From an uncultured Thermomicrobiaceae bacterium (lineage in GTDB: Bacteria > Chloroflexota > Chloroflexia > Thermomicrobiales > Thermomicrobiaceae): a stretch of 64,000 bases of DNA. Numbering within the stretch: the stretch's first letter is position 1; the number at the start of each line of letters is the position of its first letter. Made by a program: the position numbers and the translations under genes. Below, in pieces: positions 25,438-34,564 of the stretch. The stretch is taken from assembly GCA_938082375.1 (NCBI GenBank), contig CALKCJ010000038.1, forward strand, positions 62,001 to 126,000. Reading direction: 5' to 3'. Under the pieces are notes generated by a model. It was not told where the DNA came from and ran no database searches. It saw only the letters and a program-made list of their open reading frames with translations.

Positions 25438-26238
25438 TCACTGCGATAGGTCGGCGAAAGCCGTGTCTTCACCCCGAAAGTCGGCCCACAGATCCTGGAT
25501 CTGCACCCAGCTTGTGCGTACAGCCCGACGGACACGCGCCCGCTGCTCGTCGTTCAGCAAGCCGAAGTAGACGAGTGCCCCGGTCGCGCCGGCCCAGAAA
25601 CCGATCGCTGCGGTCTCTTGCAGCGTCCTCGCCACGCGTGTCACCAGCCGGCGTGGGATCTCACGCGCGGCCTGGGTACCGGCGCGGAGCCGTCCGCCAC
25701 GGCGGCGGGTGCGGGCCGGAGCGAGCTGGCTCACCATGCCCAGGACGACGCCCGCGCGCTCGCGAGCACGCTCCGGCAACTCCGTGGACACGCGACCCGT
25801 CACCGCTTCAGCGCGCTGCCGGGCGACACCCAGGAGCTCCTCGGCCTCACGCAACGCTTCCTGGGCCAGCCGTTGCGTCGCCGGTGCCACCTCGCGCTCC
25901 AGCAGCTTGGTCAGGTGCTCACGCTCGGCTTCGAGTTGCTTCATGGCTCGCCGCGTGCGCTTTGGTAACTCGCGCCGGGTGGCGACTACCAGCGGCCTCA
26001 GCCGGTGCTCGACCACTTGCCGTACCACCCGGCCGTCTTCCGGTAGAGATTCGCGCACCTCCCCCATCGCTCCCCGCAGAGCTTCGAGCGCGGAGCGGAC
26101 ATCGATCTCCTCGGCCAGCCGCTGCCGGAGCGTCTTCGGGCGTCGCCGCGCGCGCAGCGCAGCCAGCGCCAGGCCGAGCGCGAGCGCTCCCCCAGCCATC
26201 AAGCCCACTGACCTCCAGTCCTGCCCTTCCTGTACCAT
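25438..26238 (-). CDS. Membrane-anchored coiled-coil protein, unknown function
   Basis: A 266-residue protein with a single N-terminal membrane helix (SVGLMAGGALALGLALAALR, about residues 10-30). A long, highly charged Arg/Glu-rich helical region follows up to about residue 200. A second hydrophobic stretch, TAAIGFWAGATGALVYFGLL (about residues 208-228), is followed by QRARVRRAVRTSWVQIQDLW and an acidic end. The layout resembles YtxH-like or apolipoprotein-like envelope proteins, but I cannot place it in a named family. It sits alone between two rightward groups. Confidence 0.62.
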   Translation of the reverse strand: MVQEGQDWRSVGLMAGGALALGLALAALRARRRPKTLRQRLAEEIDVRSALEALRGAMGEVRESLPEDGRVVRQVVEHRLRPLVVATRRELPKRTRRAMKQLEAEREHLTKLLEREVAPATQRLAQEALREAEELLGVARQRAEAVTGRVSTELPERARERAGVVLGMVSQLAPARTRRRGGRLRAGTQAAREIPRRLVTRVARTLQETAAIGFWAGATGALVYFGLLNDEQRARVRRAVRTSWVQIQDLWADFRGEDTAFADLSQ

Positions 26239-26558
26239 GGAGACCCTCCCTTGTTACGGCAAATGGCTCAGCGCAGCCGTATCCCGAGCTCGTCAGCGCC
26301 GCTCGCTCTTATCATGCTCCGTTGCGACAGAATTTACCAGCTGGGTACGCCCTGCACACACGAAGAGCGCGCGTTGCCCGCACTGACGCGTCCTGGCTCG
26401 GCTATACTACCGGCCATGATCGACGGGCTGTGAACTATTGGACATTCTTCCAGGGCAGGATGTTCGGGGCGCTGGACGGTCTGGCCGCGGTAGTCGAGGG
26501 TGTGCGCTACAGCAGGTGATCACGCCGTCGACGTGAACACGGTGTTTGGAGACACTTT
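26239..26558. other. Intergenic region between divergent genes
   Basis: A 320-base gap. TATACT at 26403-26408 looks like a -10 for the rightward phosphoesterase, but no -35 at a proper distance is visible (TTGCCC at 26374 is 23 bases away). I found no convincing small gene or RNA. Confidence 0.35.
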
Positions 26559-27290
26559 GTGCGCATCCTGATCGTCGCCGATATTCATGCCAACCTCGTC
26601 GCACTCGAAGCGGTTCTCGCCGCCGCCGGTTCAGTTGACGATGTCTGGTGCCTGGGCGACATCGTCGGGTATGGCCCGCGCCCACGAGAGTGCGTGGAAC
26701 GTGTGCAGTCTATCGCCACGGAAGTGAGTGTCGTCGGTAACCATGACTGGGCTTGTCTCGGGCGAGCTGCCCTCGAAGGGTTCAACCCGATTGCTCAGTA
26801 CGCGCTTCGCTGGACGATCGCCCAGCTCGGCCGAGAACACTTGGCGTACCTCGAAGGGCTGCCGAACCGGGTGATCTCCGGCGCATCGACCGTCGTCCAT
26901 GGCAGTCCGAGAAACCCGGTGTGGGAGTATGTCTACAACGCGCACCTGGCAGCGGTGAACTTCAACTACTTCGATACAGCCATCTGCTTCTTCGGTCACA
27001 CGCACGTGCCGTTCGTGATTCGGGAGCGGGAAGCGCTCCGTGGCCTGCCGCCCTATGCGCCGCGTCATGGTGACCGGATTCGACTGGGCGACGACCGGTA
27101 CATGATCAACCCTGGAGCGGTCGGACAGCCGCGGGACGGCGATCCACGCGCTGCGTATGCGATCTATGACCCCGACGAGGGAGCCGTCAGCTTCCACCGC
27201 GTCCCCTACGCGATCGAGCAGGTGCAGGAGGAGATGCGCAGCGCGGGTCTGCCGGAGCCGCTCATCCGTCGGCTTGTGCTGGGGGTATGA
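26559..27290 (+). CDS. Calcineurin-like metallophosphoesterase
   Basis: A 243-residue phosphoesterase starting with GTG at 26559. Metal-binding motifs are all visible: ILIVADIHANLVALEA (DxH), WCLGDIVGYGPRP (GDxxGYG), SVVGNHDWACLG (GNHD), VVHGSPRNP (GxxH-type His) and FFGHTHVPFV (GHTH). The GYGP.P.EC pattern groups it with YfcE/MJ0936-like small phosphodiesterases. The physiological substrate is unknown. A paralogue with the same layout lies at 46039-46797. Here it leads into UspA and two TrkA proteins, with 91 bases before UspA. Confidence 0.86.
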   Translation: MRILIVADIHANLVALEAVLAAAGSVDDVWCLGDIVGYGPRPRECVERVQSIATEVSVVGNHDWACLGRAALEGFNPIAQYALRWTIAQLGREHLAYLEGLPNRVISGASTVVHGSPRNPVWEYVYNAHLAAVNFNYFDTAICFFGHTHVPFVIREREALRGLPPYAPRHGDRIRLGDDRYMINPGAVGQPRDGDPRAAYAIYDPDEGAVSFHRVPYAIEQVQEEMRSAGLPEPLIRRLVLGV

Positions 27291-27381
27291 CGCTCTACCC
27301 TGTCGGCAGGTGAATACTTATGGCTGACGCCGTGTGGGCTGTGAGGACAAGTGAACAGCAATCGTGTGGGAGTAGAAGCAC

Positions 27382-27831
27382 GTGTATCGGCGTATCATCG
27401 TACCGGTGAGTGGGCTGCCCGGTGACCGCCGGGCGATCGAGCTCGCTGCGGCAATCTGCGGCTCTGCTGAGACCTGGCTGACGCTGGTGTACGTCGTCGA
27501 GGTGCCGCAACGGTACGCGCTCGACAGCGAACTGCCCGATCAGATCGAGCAGGGCACAAGCATCCTCGAGACTGCCGCGAGCTACGCGCAGCGGGTGGCT
27601 CGTGGCCGCTGGAAGCGAGTGACGACGGAGCTCCTCCAAGCGCGGATGGCGGCGGCAGCAATCGTGGACGAGGCCATCGAGCGGGCAGCGGACGCGATCA
27701 TCATGGCAACAATGAGTCGATGGCACCTTGGAGTGCTGACTCAAGGTGAGACGCTGCCCTACATCCTCGATAACGCCCCGTGCGATGTTATCGTCATCCG
27801 GGTCGCAAGCGAGAGCGAGACAAGCGTATGA
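27382..27831 (+). CDS. Universal stress protein UspA family
   Basis: A 149-residue protein from a GTG at 27382. It opens YRRIIVPVSGLPGDRRAIEL, the UspA first strand and helix, and ends ADAIIMATMSRWHLG..., with GETLPYILDNAPCDVIVIRV as the last helix and strand. The ATP-binding G-2x-G-9x-G(S/T) motif is degenerate (ATMSRWHLGVLTQGET), so nucleotide binding is uncertain. It overlaps the first TrkA gene by four bases (ATGA). UspA next to RCK-type potassium regulators suggests a shared response to osmotic or energy stress. Confidence 0.85.
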   Translation: MYRRIIVPVSGLPGDRRAIELAAAICGSAETWLTLVYVVEVPQRYALDSELPDQIEQGTSILETAASYAQRVARGRWKRVTTELLQARMAAAAIVDEAIERAADAIIMATMSRWHLGVLTQGETLPYILDNAPCDVIVIRVASESETSV

Positions 27832-28250
27832 GAATCGTCATCGTTGGCTGCGGTCGCGTCGGCAGTCGACTCGCGACCGAGTTCGCGGCCGAGGGGCACC
27901 GGGTCTCGCTGGTCGACCAGCGACAGGAGTCGTTCCGCCGCTTGCCGGAGCGGTTCCCAGGTCAGCTCGTCCTCGGTACCGGGATCGATGAGGACGTCCT
28001 CCGCTCGGCCGGGATTGAATCGGCCGATGTCTTCATCGCCGTCACCGAGGATGACAACACCAACATCATGGCGGCACAGATCGCCCAGGTGGTCTACCAC
28101 GTGCCCAAGGTGATCCTCCGGATCTATGACCCCGAACGCGCGGAGGTCTATCGCCGGTTGGGCCTGACCGTGATCTGCCCGACCCGCACAGTAGCCGACA
28201 TGATCGAGGAGCAAGTCCGTGAGGGTCATCCGACCCGCGTCTCCGACTGA
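27828..28250 (+). CDS. TrkA-N (RCK) potassium transport regulator, N-domain only
   Basis: A 140-residue protein consisting of an RCK_N Rossmann domain alone. It begins MRIVIVGCGRVGSRLATEF (nucleotide-binding GxGxxG), with LVDQRQESFRRLPE ending in the ribose-binding Asp, then TGIDEDVLRSAGIESADVF and VTEDDNTNIMAAQIA. The usual C-terminal RCK_C domain is absent. The start at 27828 overlaps the UspA stop; an earlier in-frame ATG would run inside UspA. It would bind NAD(H) or ATP and gate a K+ channel or transporter, probably together with the longer partner 42 bases downstream. Confidence 0.87.
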   Translation: MRIVIVGCGRVGSRLATEFAAEGHRVSLVDQRQESFRRLPERFPGQLVLGTGIDEDVLRSAGIESADVFIAVTEDDNTNIMAAQIAQVVYHVPKVILRIYDPERAEVYRRLGLTVICPTRTVADMIEEQVREGHPTRVSD

Positions 28251-28292
28251 GGCCAGAGCAGCGGAATGTAACCACGCGCTAGGAGCCCTGCT

Positions 28293-28958
28293 ATGTACAT
28301 CATCGTCGTCGGCGGCGGCAAAGTCGGCTACTACTTAACCAAGACGCTCGTCAATGAAGGGTACGAGGTCTTCCTGGTCGAGAAGAACCCGGCAAAGGTG
28401 CAGGTCTACCGCGATCGGTTTGGCGCCATCGTCATGCAGGGCGACGGCGCGGAGGTGGCAACGCTGGCCGCTGCTGGAGCCGGGCGGGCCGACGTGGTCA
28501 TCGCCGTGACCGGCGATGACGAGGACAACCTCGTGATCTGCCAGATGGCCCGCGAGCGCTTCAGGGTTCGGCGGACGATCGCCCGCGTCAACAACCCCAA
28601 GAACGAGGAGCTCTTCCGTAAGCTGGGCATCGACGTGACGGTCAGCCAGACGAACGTCATTCTCAGCATCATCGAGCAACAGATCCCCGAGCGCCCCTTC
28701 GTTCACCTGATGGCACTGCGCCACGCCGATCTCGCCATCGTCGAAGCCAAGGTCGCCGAGGACTCGCCGGTGATCCACCAGCCGATCTGGCAGCTTGAAC
28801 TTCCGCCCGAGGTGATCATCACCGCGATCTTGCGCCACGGTGAGCTGATCATCCCGACTGGTCAGACCGTCATCGAGCCAGGCGACGAGCTGTTTATCGT
28901 CACCAAACAGCAGCGCGAGGCTGAGCTGCGCGAGTTGCTCACCGGCCCCCCGGCATAA
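28293..28958 (+). CDS. TrkA/KtrA-type potassium transport regulator
   Basis: A 221-residue protein with RCK_N (MYIIVVGGGKVGYYLTKTL, VTGDDEDNLVICQMA) and RCK_C (residues about 135-215, ILRHGELIIPTGQTVIEPGD, then LFIVTK) domains. It forms the cytosolic regulatory ring of Ktr/Trk potassium uptake systems. The membrane component (KtrB/TrkH) is not in the window. It is the last of four rightward genes: phosphoesterase, uspA, short TrkA, long TrkA. Confidence 0.9.
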   Translation: MYIIVVGGGKVGYYLTKTLVNEGYEVFLVEKNPAKVQVYRDRFGAIVMQGDGAEVATLAAAGAGRADVVIAVTGDDEDNLVICQMARERFRVRRTIARVNNPKNEELFRKLGIDVTVSQTNVILSIIEQQIPERPFVHLMALRHADLAIVEAKVAEDSPVIHQPIWQLELPPEVIITAILRHGELIIPTGQTVIEPGDELFIVTKQQREAELRELLTGPPA

Positions 28959-29106
28959 CCGCGAATCGCTGTTCGGACGCTTCACGGCCGCCGAGCCCAG
29001 TGGACAGGCCGCGAAGTGTGAGGGGATATCCGCGCGTCCCTACCACTGGTAGGCCGGATCCCGCTCCCGGCATTCGCGCTCCACAGGCCAGGGCAAGGTG
29101 GATCGC

Positions 29107-32046
29107 TTAGGCTCGCCCAGTTTGCCCATCACCGACGAGCACAGCCACCGGCCAGCGCCCGAAGGCCCCTGCCAGCGGCAGCCGCGACGGCTCTCCCGTC
29201 GTCGCCTCGACAACCTGACCGGTCAACCGGCACCGCCAGCGACGAGGTGCGCCGTCCGGCAGCATAAGTGCTGTGTCTCCCCAGCCCGGCTGCCCGAGGG
29301 GGTAGCACCGCGCCGGCAGCCCACCCTCCCACTCGACCAGCCGGGCAGTGAAGCGCGGTACCGCGGTCAGGCTCCAGACCTCGCCCTGCCGGCGGATGAA
29401 CGCGACCACGAACTCCGCGCGCGGCCCGTCGCCGGCCAGTGGCAGGTAGCTCCCAGTCGCGAACAGCTCGGGGTGCTCTCGTCGCAGGTGGAGTAGCCGG
29501 GTCGTAAGGTGGAGCTTGATCCGGCCGTCTTCCCAGGTCTCGAGCAGGTCTTCGGCCAGCGCCGGCAGGTCGCTGGCTACGTGCAAGGCTCGGAGTGCGG
29601 CTTCCCGGCGGGTGAAGTCGACCGGCCAGCGGTTGTCGGGGTCAACCAGTGAGAAGCACCACAGCTCGCAGCCCTGGTAGAGGTCGGGCACGCCCGGCGC
29701 CGTCAGCTTGATTGCGGTCTGTGCCAGGCTGGCGAGGGCGCCGTGGAAGGCGACAGCCTGCCACAGGCGGCGGAAGTCGTCGCGGAAAGGCTCCGCTCGC
29801 CGGTCGGTCAGCAACGCCTCGGCGAAGCGCACCAGCGCCTGCTCGTACACCTGGTTCGGGGCGAGCCAGCTGGTGCGCAGCTTGGCTTCCCGCGCCGCCT
29901 TGACGAGATAGCCCTGGAGTCGCGGCAGGAATCCGGCCTGCTCGGCCGGGTCGAGCGGCCAGGCAGCGAGGAGCGACTGGTAGCAGAGCAGCTCCATCGC
30001 CGGGTCGGGGGCCGGCTCACCATCGACGATTGTGCGGAAGGGCGCAGCGTACTCGCGCCAGCGGCCGACCGCCACCTGCCAGACGTCTGGCAGATCGGCT
30101 AGAACACAGAGCCGGGCGCGCGCATCCTCGCTGCGCTTGGTGTCGTGAGTCGAGGTCGCGTTCAGGGTGTACGGCCAGTGCTCTTGCCGCGCGCGGCACC
30201 AGTGATGGAAGTTCTCGGGCGCCAGCGGCCCGTCAGCCGGCTCGGCGCCGACCTCGTTGAGAGCCAGCAGGCGGACATCGCGGTAGTGCGCGGTGTCTTC
30301 TACCCCCTTCGCCATCGCCGCGCCGGTGAGCTGCTGCCAGCGGCGGACGAAGCCAAGCCAGTCCTCGCCGGGCCAGTCCGGGGCAAGCAGCACCAGCTCG
30401 AGGAAAGCGAGTGCCGCCTCGCCCTCCGGCCAGCGTTGCCTGGCCTCGGCCAGCGCCTGCTCGATGCATGCCTGCTCAGCCGGCCGCAGAGGCCGCTGGC
30501 TGCGGTAGGTGCGGTAGACCGGGAGCGTCGCGGTGACCTCGAACAGCGCCCGGCGCAGCTCGCCCACGGTCAAGTCTCGCCCTTCGGGGTGCAGCCGGGC
30601 CAGCCCCGCCAAACGGCTCGCCAGCACGTCGAGCTCGGCGCCGAAGAGCTCGTGCAGAACCTGCCTGCGCGCCTGGTCAGCGACTTCGGCAAAGGTCGGT
30701 ATCTCGCTCGTCTGGTGTCCGGTGACCAGGCGCACGGTCACGCTGCCCGGTGGCTGCCCGGTCGAGATCACCGGTGCCTGTGCCCATCGCTCGGCCTCGG
30801 CCCACGCTATCCCGGCAACCGACAGGGCGGTGTTGGCCACATACAGCCGCGCGCTCCCTTCCGGATGGAGGAAAAGCCGCGTCACCTGCCGCGCGAACTC
30901 ATACCCGGTCGTCCCGGCGACCGGCCACTCCTCTGGGAGCTTTTCGTCGCCGGTCAGGATCTTCTCCACCACGATGTAACACGGCATTTCTTGGCTCGCC
31001 GGCCGGTCGTCCAGCGCGTGCCACACGCGTCGATGGAGCATCTCCAGATAGCCGTCGGGGTCGGCTAGCCCATCGATATGATCAATTCGGAGGCCACTGA
31101 CCTGGCCAGAGCGAAGGAGATCAACAATCAGGCGGTGGGTCGCGTCGAAGACGAGCGGGTCTTCCACGCGGACCCCAGTGAGGTCGGCGATGTCGAAGAA
31201 GCGGCGATAGTTGAGCTGGCTGATGGCGCTGCGCCAGAACGCTGGCCGGTAGTGCTGGGCCGCGATAAGCCGGTCGAGCCGCTGGATTGCCTCCGCCCCA
31301 GTGCGCGGATCGAAGCGGGCGAGCGTGGCGGCGATGGCCCGCTCCAGCCCGGGGAACGCTCGCAGCAGCGCGTGGAGCTGCTGGGCTGCCGCGTCAGGCG
31401 CCAGGACTCCCGCCTCCCCCTGCACGGCCAGCCGCTCGATGGCGCGGCGGAGTGTTGGGTCGGAATGCCGCGACAGCGTCTCGGCGACCGCTTCCAGCGC
31501 TATTCCCCAGCCGTACCGGTTCAGTGGGAGACAGCGGTCGCCGTAGTGGAGAGCGAAGCCGTCGTCGTCCCAGCCCAACTGCACCTCGCCGGCCCAGAGC
31601 GCCTCGGCGTAGCGCCGGCCGAGGACCGGCAACAGGAGCTGCCCCGCGAAGCCGGGCCACGGAGGATCCCAGTCGAGATCGAAGAAGCGGGCATCCGGCG
31701 AGGCCCGGCCGTGCTGGAGGACGGCCCGCCAGCGCGGGTTCTCCTCGTGGGCTGCCTGGTGGTTCGGCACAATATCGAGCACGAGCCCCAGGCTGTGCTC
31801 GCGGAGGGCCGCGCTCAGACGAGCGAATCCCTCAGGCCCGCCGAGAGTGGAGCTGATCCGGGTCGGATCGGTCACGTCGTAGCCGTGGGTGCTCCCGCTG
31901 CGGGCCTGGAAGATCGGCGAGAGGTAGAGATCGGAGACGCCGAGCGCAGCGAGATAGGGGACGATTGCACGTGCTTGGTCGAAGGTCATGGCCGGGCTGA
32001 GCTGAAGCCGGTATGTCGCCGTCGGCACGTGCATGGCTGGACTCAC
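29107..32046 (-). CDS. treY: Maltooligosyl trehalose synthase (GH13)
   Basis: A 979-residue enzyme that turns the reducing-end maltose unit of alpha-1,4-glucans into a trehalosyl end. The N-terminus (VPTATYRLQLSPAMTFDQA, LYLSPIFQARSGSTHGYDV) is diagnostic. Catalytic regions are LRIDHIDGLADPDGY (nucleophile Asp), YIVVEKILTGDEKLPEEW (acid Glu) and NATSTHDTKRSEDARARL (stabilising Asp). The length is normal to slightly long for TreY. It is the last gene of the leftward glucan operon, overlapping the GH57 gene by four bases. TreZ then frees trehalose from its product. Confidence 0.94.
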   Translation of the reverse strand: MSPAMHVPTATYRLQLSPAMTFDQARAIVPYLAALGVSDLYLSPIFQARSGSTHGYDVTDPTRISSTLGGPEGFARLSAALREHSLGLVLDIVPNHQAAHEENPRWRAVLQHGRASPDARFFDLDWDPPWPGFAGQLLLPVLGRRYAEALWAGEVQLGWDDDGFALHYGDRCLPLNRYGWGIALEAVAETLSRHSDPTLRRAIERLAVQGEAGVLAPDAAAQQLHALLRAFPGLERAIAATLARFDPRTGAEAIQRLDRLIAAQHYRPAFWRSAISQLNYRRFFDIADLTGVRVEDPLVFDATHRLIVDLLRSGQVSGLRIDHIDGLADPDGYLEMLHRRVWHALDDRPASQEMPCYIVVEKILTGDEKLPEEWPVAGTTGYEFARQVTRLFLHPEGSARLYVANTALSVAGIAWAEAERWAQAPVISTGQPPGSVTVRLVTGHQTSEIPTFAEVADQARRQVLHELFGAELDVLASRLAGLARLHPEGRDLTVGELRRALFEVTATLPVYRTYRSQRPLRPAEQACIEQALAEARQRWPEGEAALAFLELVLLAPDWPGEDWLGFVRRWQQLTGAAMAKGVEDTAHYRDVRLLALNEVGAEPADGPLAPENFHHWCRARQEHWPYTLNATSTHDTKRSEDARARLCVLADLPDVWQVAVGRWREYAAPFRTIVDGEPAPDPAMELLCYQSLLAAWPLDPAEQAGFLPRLQGYLVKAAREAKLRTSWLAPNQVYEQALVRFAEALLTDRRAEPFRDDFRRLWQAVAFHGALASLAQTAIKLTAPGVPDLYQGCELWCFSLVDPDNRWPVDFTRREAALRALHVASDLPALAEDLLETWEDGRIKLHLTTRLLHLRREHPELFATGSYLPLAGDGPRAEFVVAFIRRQGEVWSLTAVPRFTARLVEWEGGLPARCYPLGQPGWGDTALMLPDGAPRRWRCRLTGQVVEATTGEPSRLPLAGAFGRWPVAVLVGDGQTGRA

Positions 32047-34463
32047 TCAGCAGCGATCCAGAGGGCGTCGCAGAGTTGCCGGAAGACGTGGATCCACTCC
32101 AGCGCCGCGTCGTCGCCCCGCTCGTAACGCCAGCTCATCTGCGGGTAGACCGTGTGCAGGACCTCGTAGACGATGTTCTGCACGTGCCAAGTGTTGACCG
32201 ACTCCTTCAGGCCTGGTGCGACCGAGGACAGGCCGGTCAGTAGTCGCAGCAGATCGGGGTCTTCCGGGGTGACCCGCCAGCGCTCGGCAGCTCGCTCCAG
32301 CGCTCGCTGCAGGGCGTAGGCGAGCCCATGCTGATCCAGGTCTAGGTGCCAGGTCTCGGCCTCGCGGAAGAGCTGGTCGATCCGCTCGAAGTCGGGCTGT
32401 GGAGACTCAATCTCCCGGCGTAGATCGGCGTTAACGGTGAAGCGGGCCGCGGTCTGGAACGCTGGAGGGATCGGCACGCCGAGGTCGGTGAGGAAGCGCA
32501 TGAGCGGCTGGCTATCCTCGTACAGGTGGCGATACAGCTCTTCGGCCTCTTGCAGTGTCGAGGCGAGGATCAGATCAAGGATCTTCCGCTGCTCATCGCG
32601 GAAGAGCGTCCGGAGCGAGTAGGTGGCCGGCCGAAAGTACGCGTCGAGCGCGCGGATCGTCTCCGGGATATCGGCCCGCGCGAAGCTCGCCGTGAGCGCG
32701 GCGACCAGCTTCCGGTACGCCTGCTCGTCGTGATCGCCGCGCACGCCAGCTATGACGTTGTGATCGCCGAGGTGAAGTGCAGCGACGTTGAACGTGTCAG
32801 ACTCCTCAGTGACGAAGCTCTTCACCCGGATCTGGCACATCATCAAACGGGCTCGACCAGCTTGTTGCAGGTCGTGTGCCATCCGGTCGATCTGGTAACA
32901 CGCGATGGTGGTCGATTCTGAGTAGCCCTCGAAGAGAGCGCTGACCGCGTAGTGCGCCGCGACTTTCGGGAGATCGACGCGCGCTGGGAGCACAAACCGC
33001 TCGTAGGCGACTCGTCCGTTGCCGATCTCGGGGATGTTGCTCGGCGCCTTTTCCAGGATCGCCAGGAACTGCTCCTCGAACCGGTCACCGAAGAGTTCCT
33101 CAGCGAGCTGGATCACACGCCCGGCATACTGGAGCACCTGCACCGTCTCGATGCCGGAGATCTCGTCGAAGAACCAGCCACAGCTCGTATACATCAGCAG
33201 CGACATGCGCTGCAGCTCCAGGAGCTTGAGCGCCGTCACTCGCTCGTCCGGCTCGAGCGTCCGGCGCTGCCAGCGTTCCAGGAAGCGGGTGATGTTGTCC
33301 TCGGCGCGGTCGAGGATGACGCTGATGTAGTCGTCCCTGGCCGCCCAGGGATCGGTGAAGAGCTCGCTGCCCATCCGCTCGTACAGGGGCGCCAGCGTGT
33401 CGCGTAGCCAGTCGAGCGCCTCGCGCAGCGGCGCGCGCCACGCCTGCGTCCATCCGGGATGCGCCCCGGTATTGCAGCCGCAATTGCTGCGCCAGCGCTC
33501 GACCCCATGGATGCAGCTCCAGGAGGTAAATTCCTGGATCTCGACCTCCCAGGTCGGAGGATGCTGCGCTAGGTAGGCCGCGTAGTTGGTTAGCGCGACA
33601 TCGGAGCTGGACTCAATGCGCTCGAGCGCGAAGGCGAGCGCCATGTCTCCGAAGCGGTGATGGTGGCCGTAGGTCTCTCCATCGGTCGCTACGTGGACGA
33701 GCGGCTCGCCTTTCGCGTCCCAAGCCGCCGCGAGCAAGCGCTGGGCGAAGCGCTCGCCGCTGTTGAGCAGGTCGCCGAAGGCGATCTCCCGCGAGATCGG
33801 CCCATGGTAGAAGAAGACCGCAATCGATCGGCCAGAGGGCAGGCTCACGAGATACGGCCGGGTGGTCTCGACCTCGCCATCAGAGACGTCCTGCCACTCT
33901 CCGCCTTCGCGCGGCCTCACCCGCTTCGCCTGGTGCGGAGCGAGGATGGTGAAGGCGATGCCGTGCTCGGCTAGGATGTCGAGCGTCTCGAGGTCGACGG
34001 CAGTCTCGGGCAGCCACATGCCGGCCGGTGTGCGGCCAAAGCGTGCTTCGAAGTCACGGATGCCCCAAATCACCTGGGTGCGCTTGTCCCGCGAGTTGGC
34101 GAGGGGCATGATGATGTGGTTGTACGCCTGCGCCATCGCCGAGCCGTGGCCGTCAAAGCGCACCTGGCTCTCACGGTCGGCCGCCAGGATCGCCTGGTAG
34201 ACCGCCGGCTCCTGCTCGGCCAGCCAGGCCAGCAGCGTCGGGCCGAAGTTGAAGCTGATGCGGGCGTAGTTGTCGACGATCTTGACGATTCGCCCCTCGC
34301 TGTTGAGGATGCGCGACCAGGCATTCGGCCCATAGCACTCGGCGGTGACCCGCGCATTCCAGTCGTGATAGGGATACGCTGAGTCCTGGAGCTCGACGAC
34401 TTCCAGCCAAGGGTTCTCGCGTGGTGGCTGGTAGAAATGGCCGTGGATACAGATGTACCTCAT
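32043..34463 (-). CDS. GH57-type glycoside hydrolase with DUF3536 region
   Basis: An 806-residue protein from the ATG at 34463; an earlier ATG adds 17 unlikely residues. It opens RYICIHGHFYQPPRENPW, the GH57 His-Gln-Pro region. GHGSAMAQAYNHIIMPL is motif 2, TPAGMWLPETAVD holds the nucleophile Glu, and HVATDGETYGHHHRFGDMA the acid Asp. The C-terminal half (beyond about residue 400) matches the DUF3536 layout. GH57 enzymes include 4-alpha-glucanotransferases, amylopullulanases and branching enzymes. This subgroup has no firm activity, though trimming or branching of alpha-glucan fits the operon. It lies between treZ (101 bases upstream) and treY (four bases of overlap). Confidence 0.85.
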   Translation of the reverse strand: MRYICIHGHFYQPPRENPWLEVVELQDSAYPYHDWNARVTAECYGPNAWSRILNSEGRIVKIVDNYARISFNFGPTLLAWLAEQEPAVYQAILAADRESQVRFDGHGSAMAQAYNHIIMPLANSRDKRTQVIWGIRDFEARFGRTPAGMWLPETAVDLETLDILAEHGIAFTILAPHQAKRVRPREGGEWQDVSDGEVETTRPYLVSLPSGRSIAVFFYHGPISREIAFGDLLNSGERFAQRLLAAAWDAKGEPLVHVATDGETYGHHHRFGDMALAFALERIESSSDVALTNYAAYLAQHPPTWEVEIQEFTSWSCIHGVERWRSNCGCNTGAHPGWTQAWRAPLREALDWLRDTLAPLYERMGSELFTDPWAARDDYISVILDRAEDNITRFLERWQRRTLEPDERVTALKLLELQRMSLLMYTSCGWFFDEISGIETVQVLQYAGRVIQLAEELFGDRFEEQFLAILEKAPSNIPEIGNGRVAYERFVLPARVDLPKVAAHYAVSALFEGYSESTTIACYQIDRMAHDLQQAGRARLMMCQIRVKSFVTEESDTFNVAALHLGDHNVIAGVRGDHDEQAYRKLVAALTASFARADIPETIRALDAYFRPATYSLRTLFRDEQRKILDLILASTLQEAEELYRHLYEDSQPLMRFLTDLGVPIPPAFQTAARFTVNADLRREIESPQPDFERIDQLFREAETWHLDLDQHGLAYALQRALERAAERWRVTPEDPDLLRLLTGLSSVAPGLKESVNTWHVQNIVYEVLHTVYPQMSWRYERGDDAALEWIHVFRQLCDALWIAAE

Positions 34464-34564
34464 CTCGATCCCGTTCGCGTGTGCTCCCAGAGCGGTTACC
34501 AACCAGGCGACCACGTGCCTGATGCCGTGGTTCGCCCGTGTGCTGGGCGTCTACATCCCGGCCG

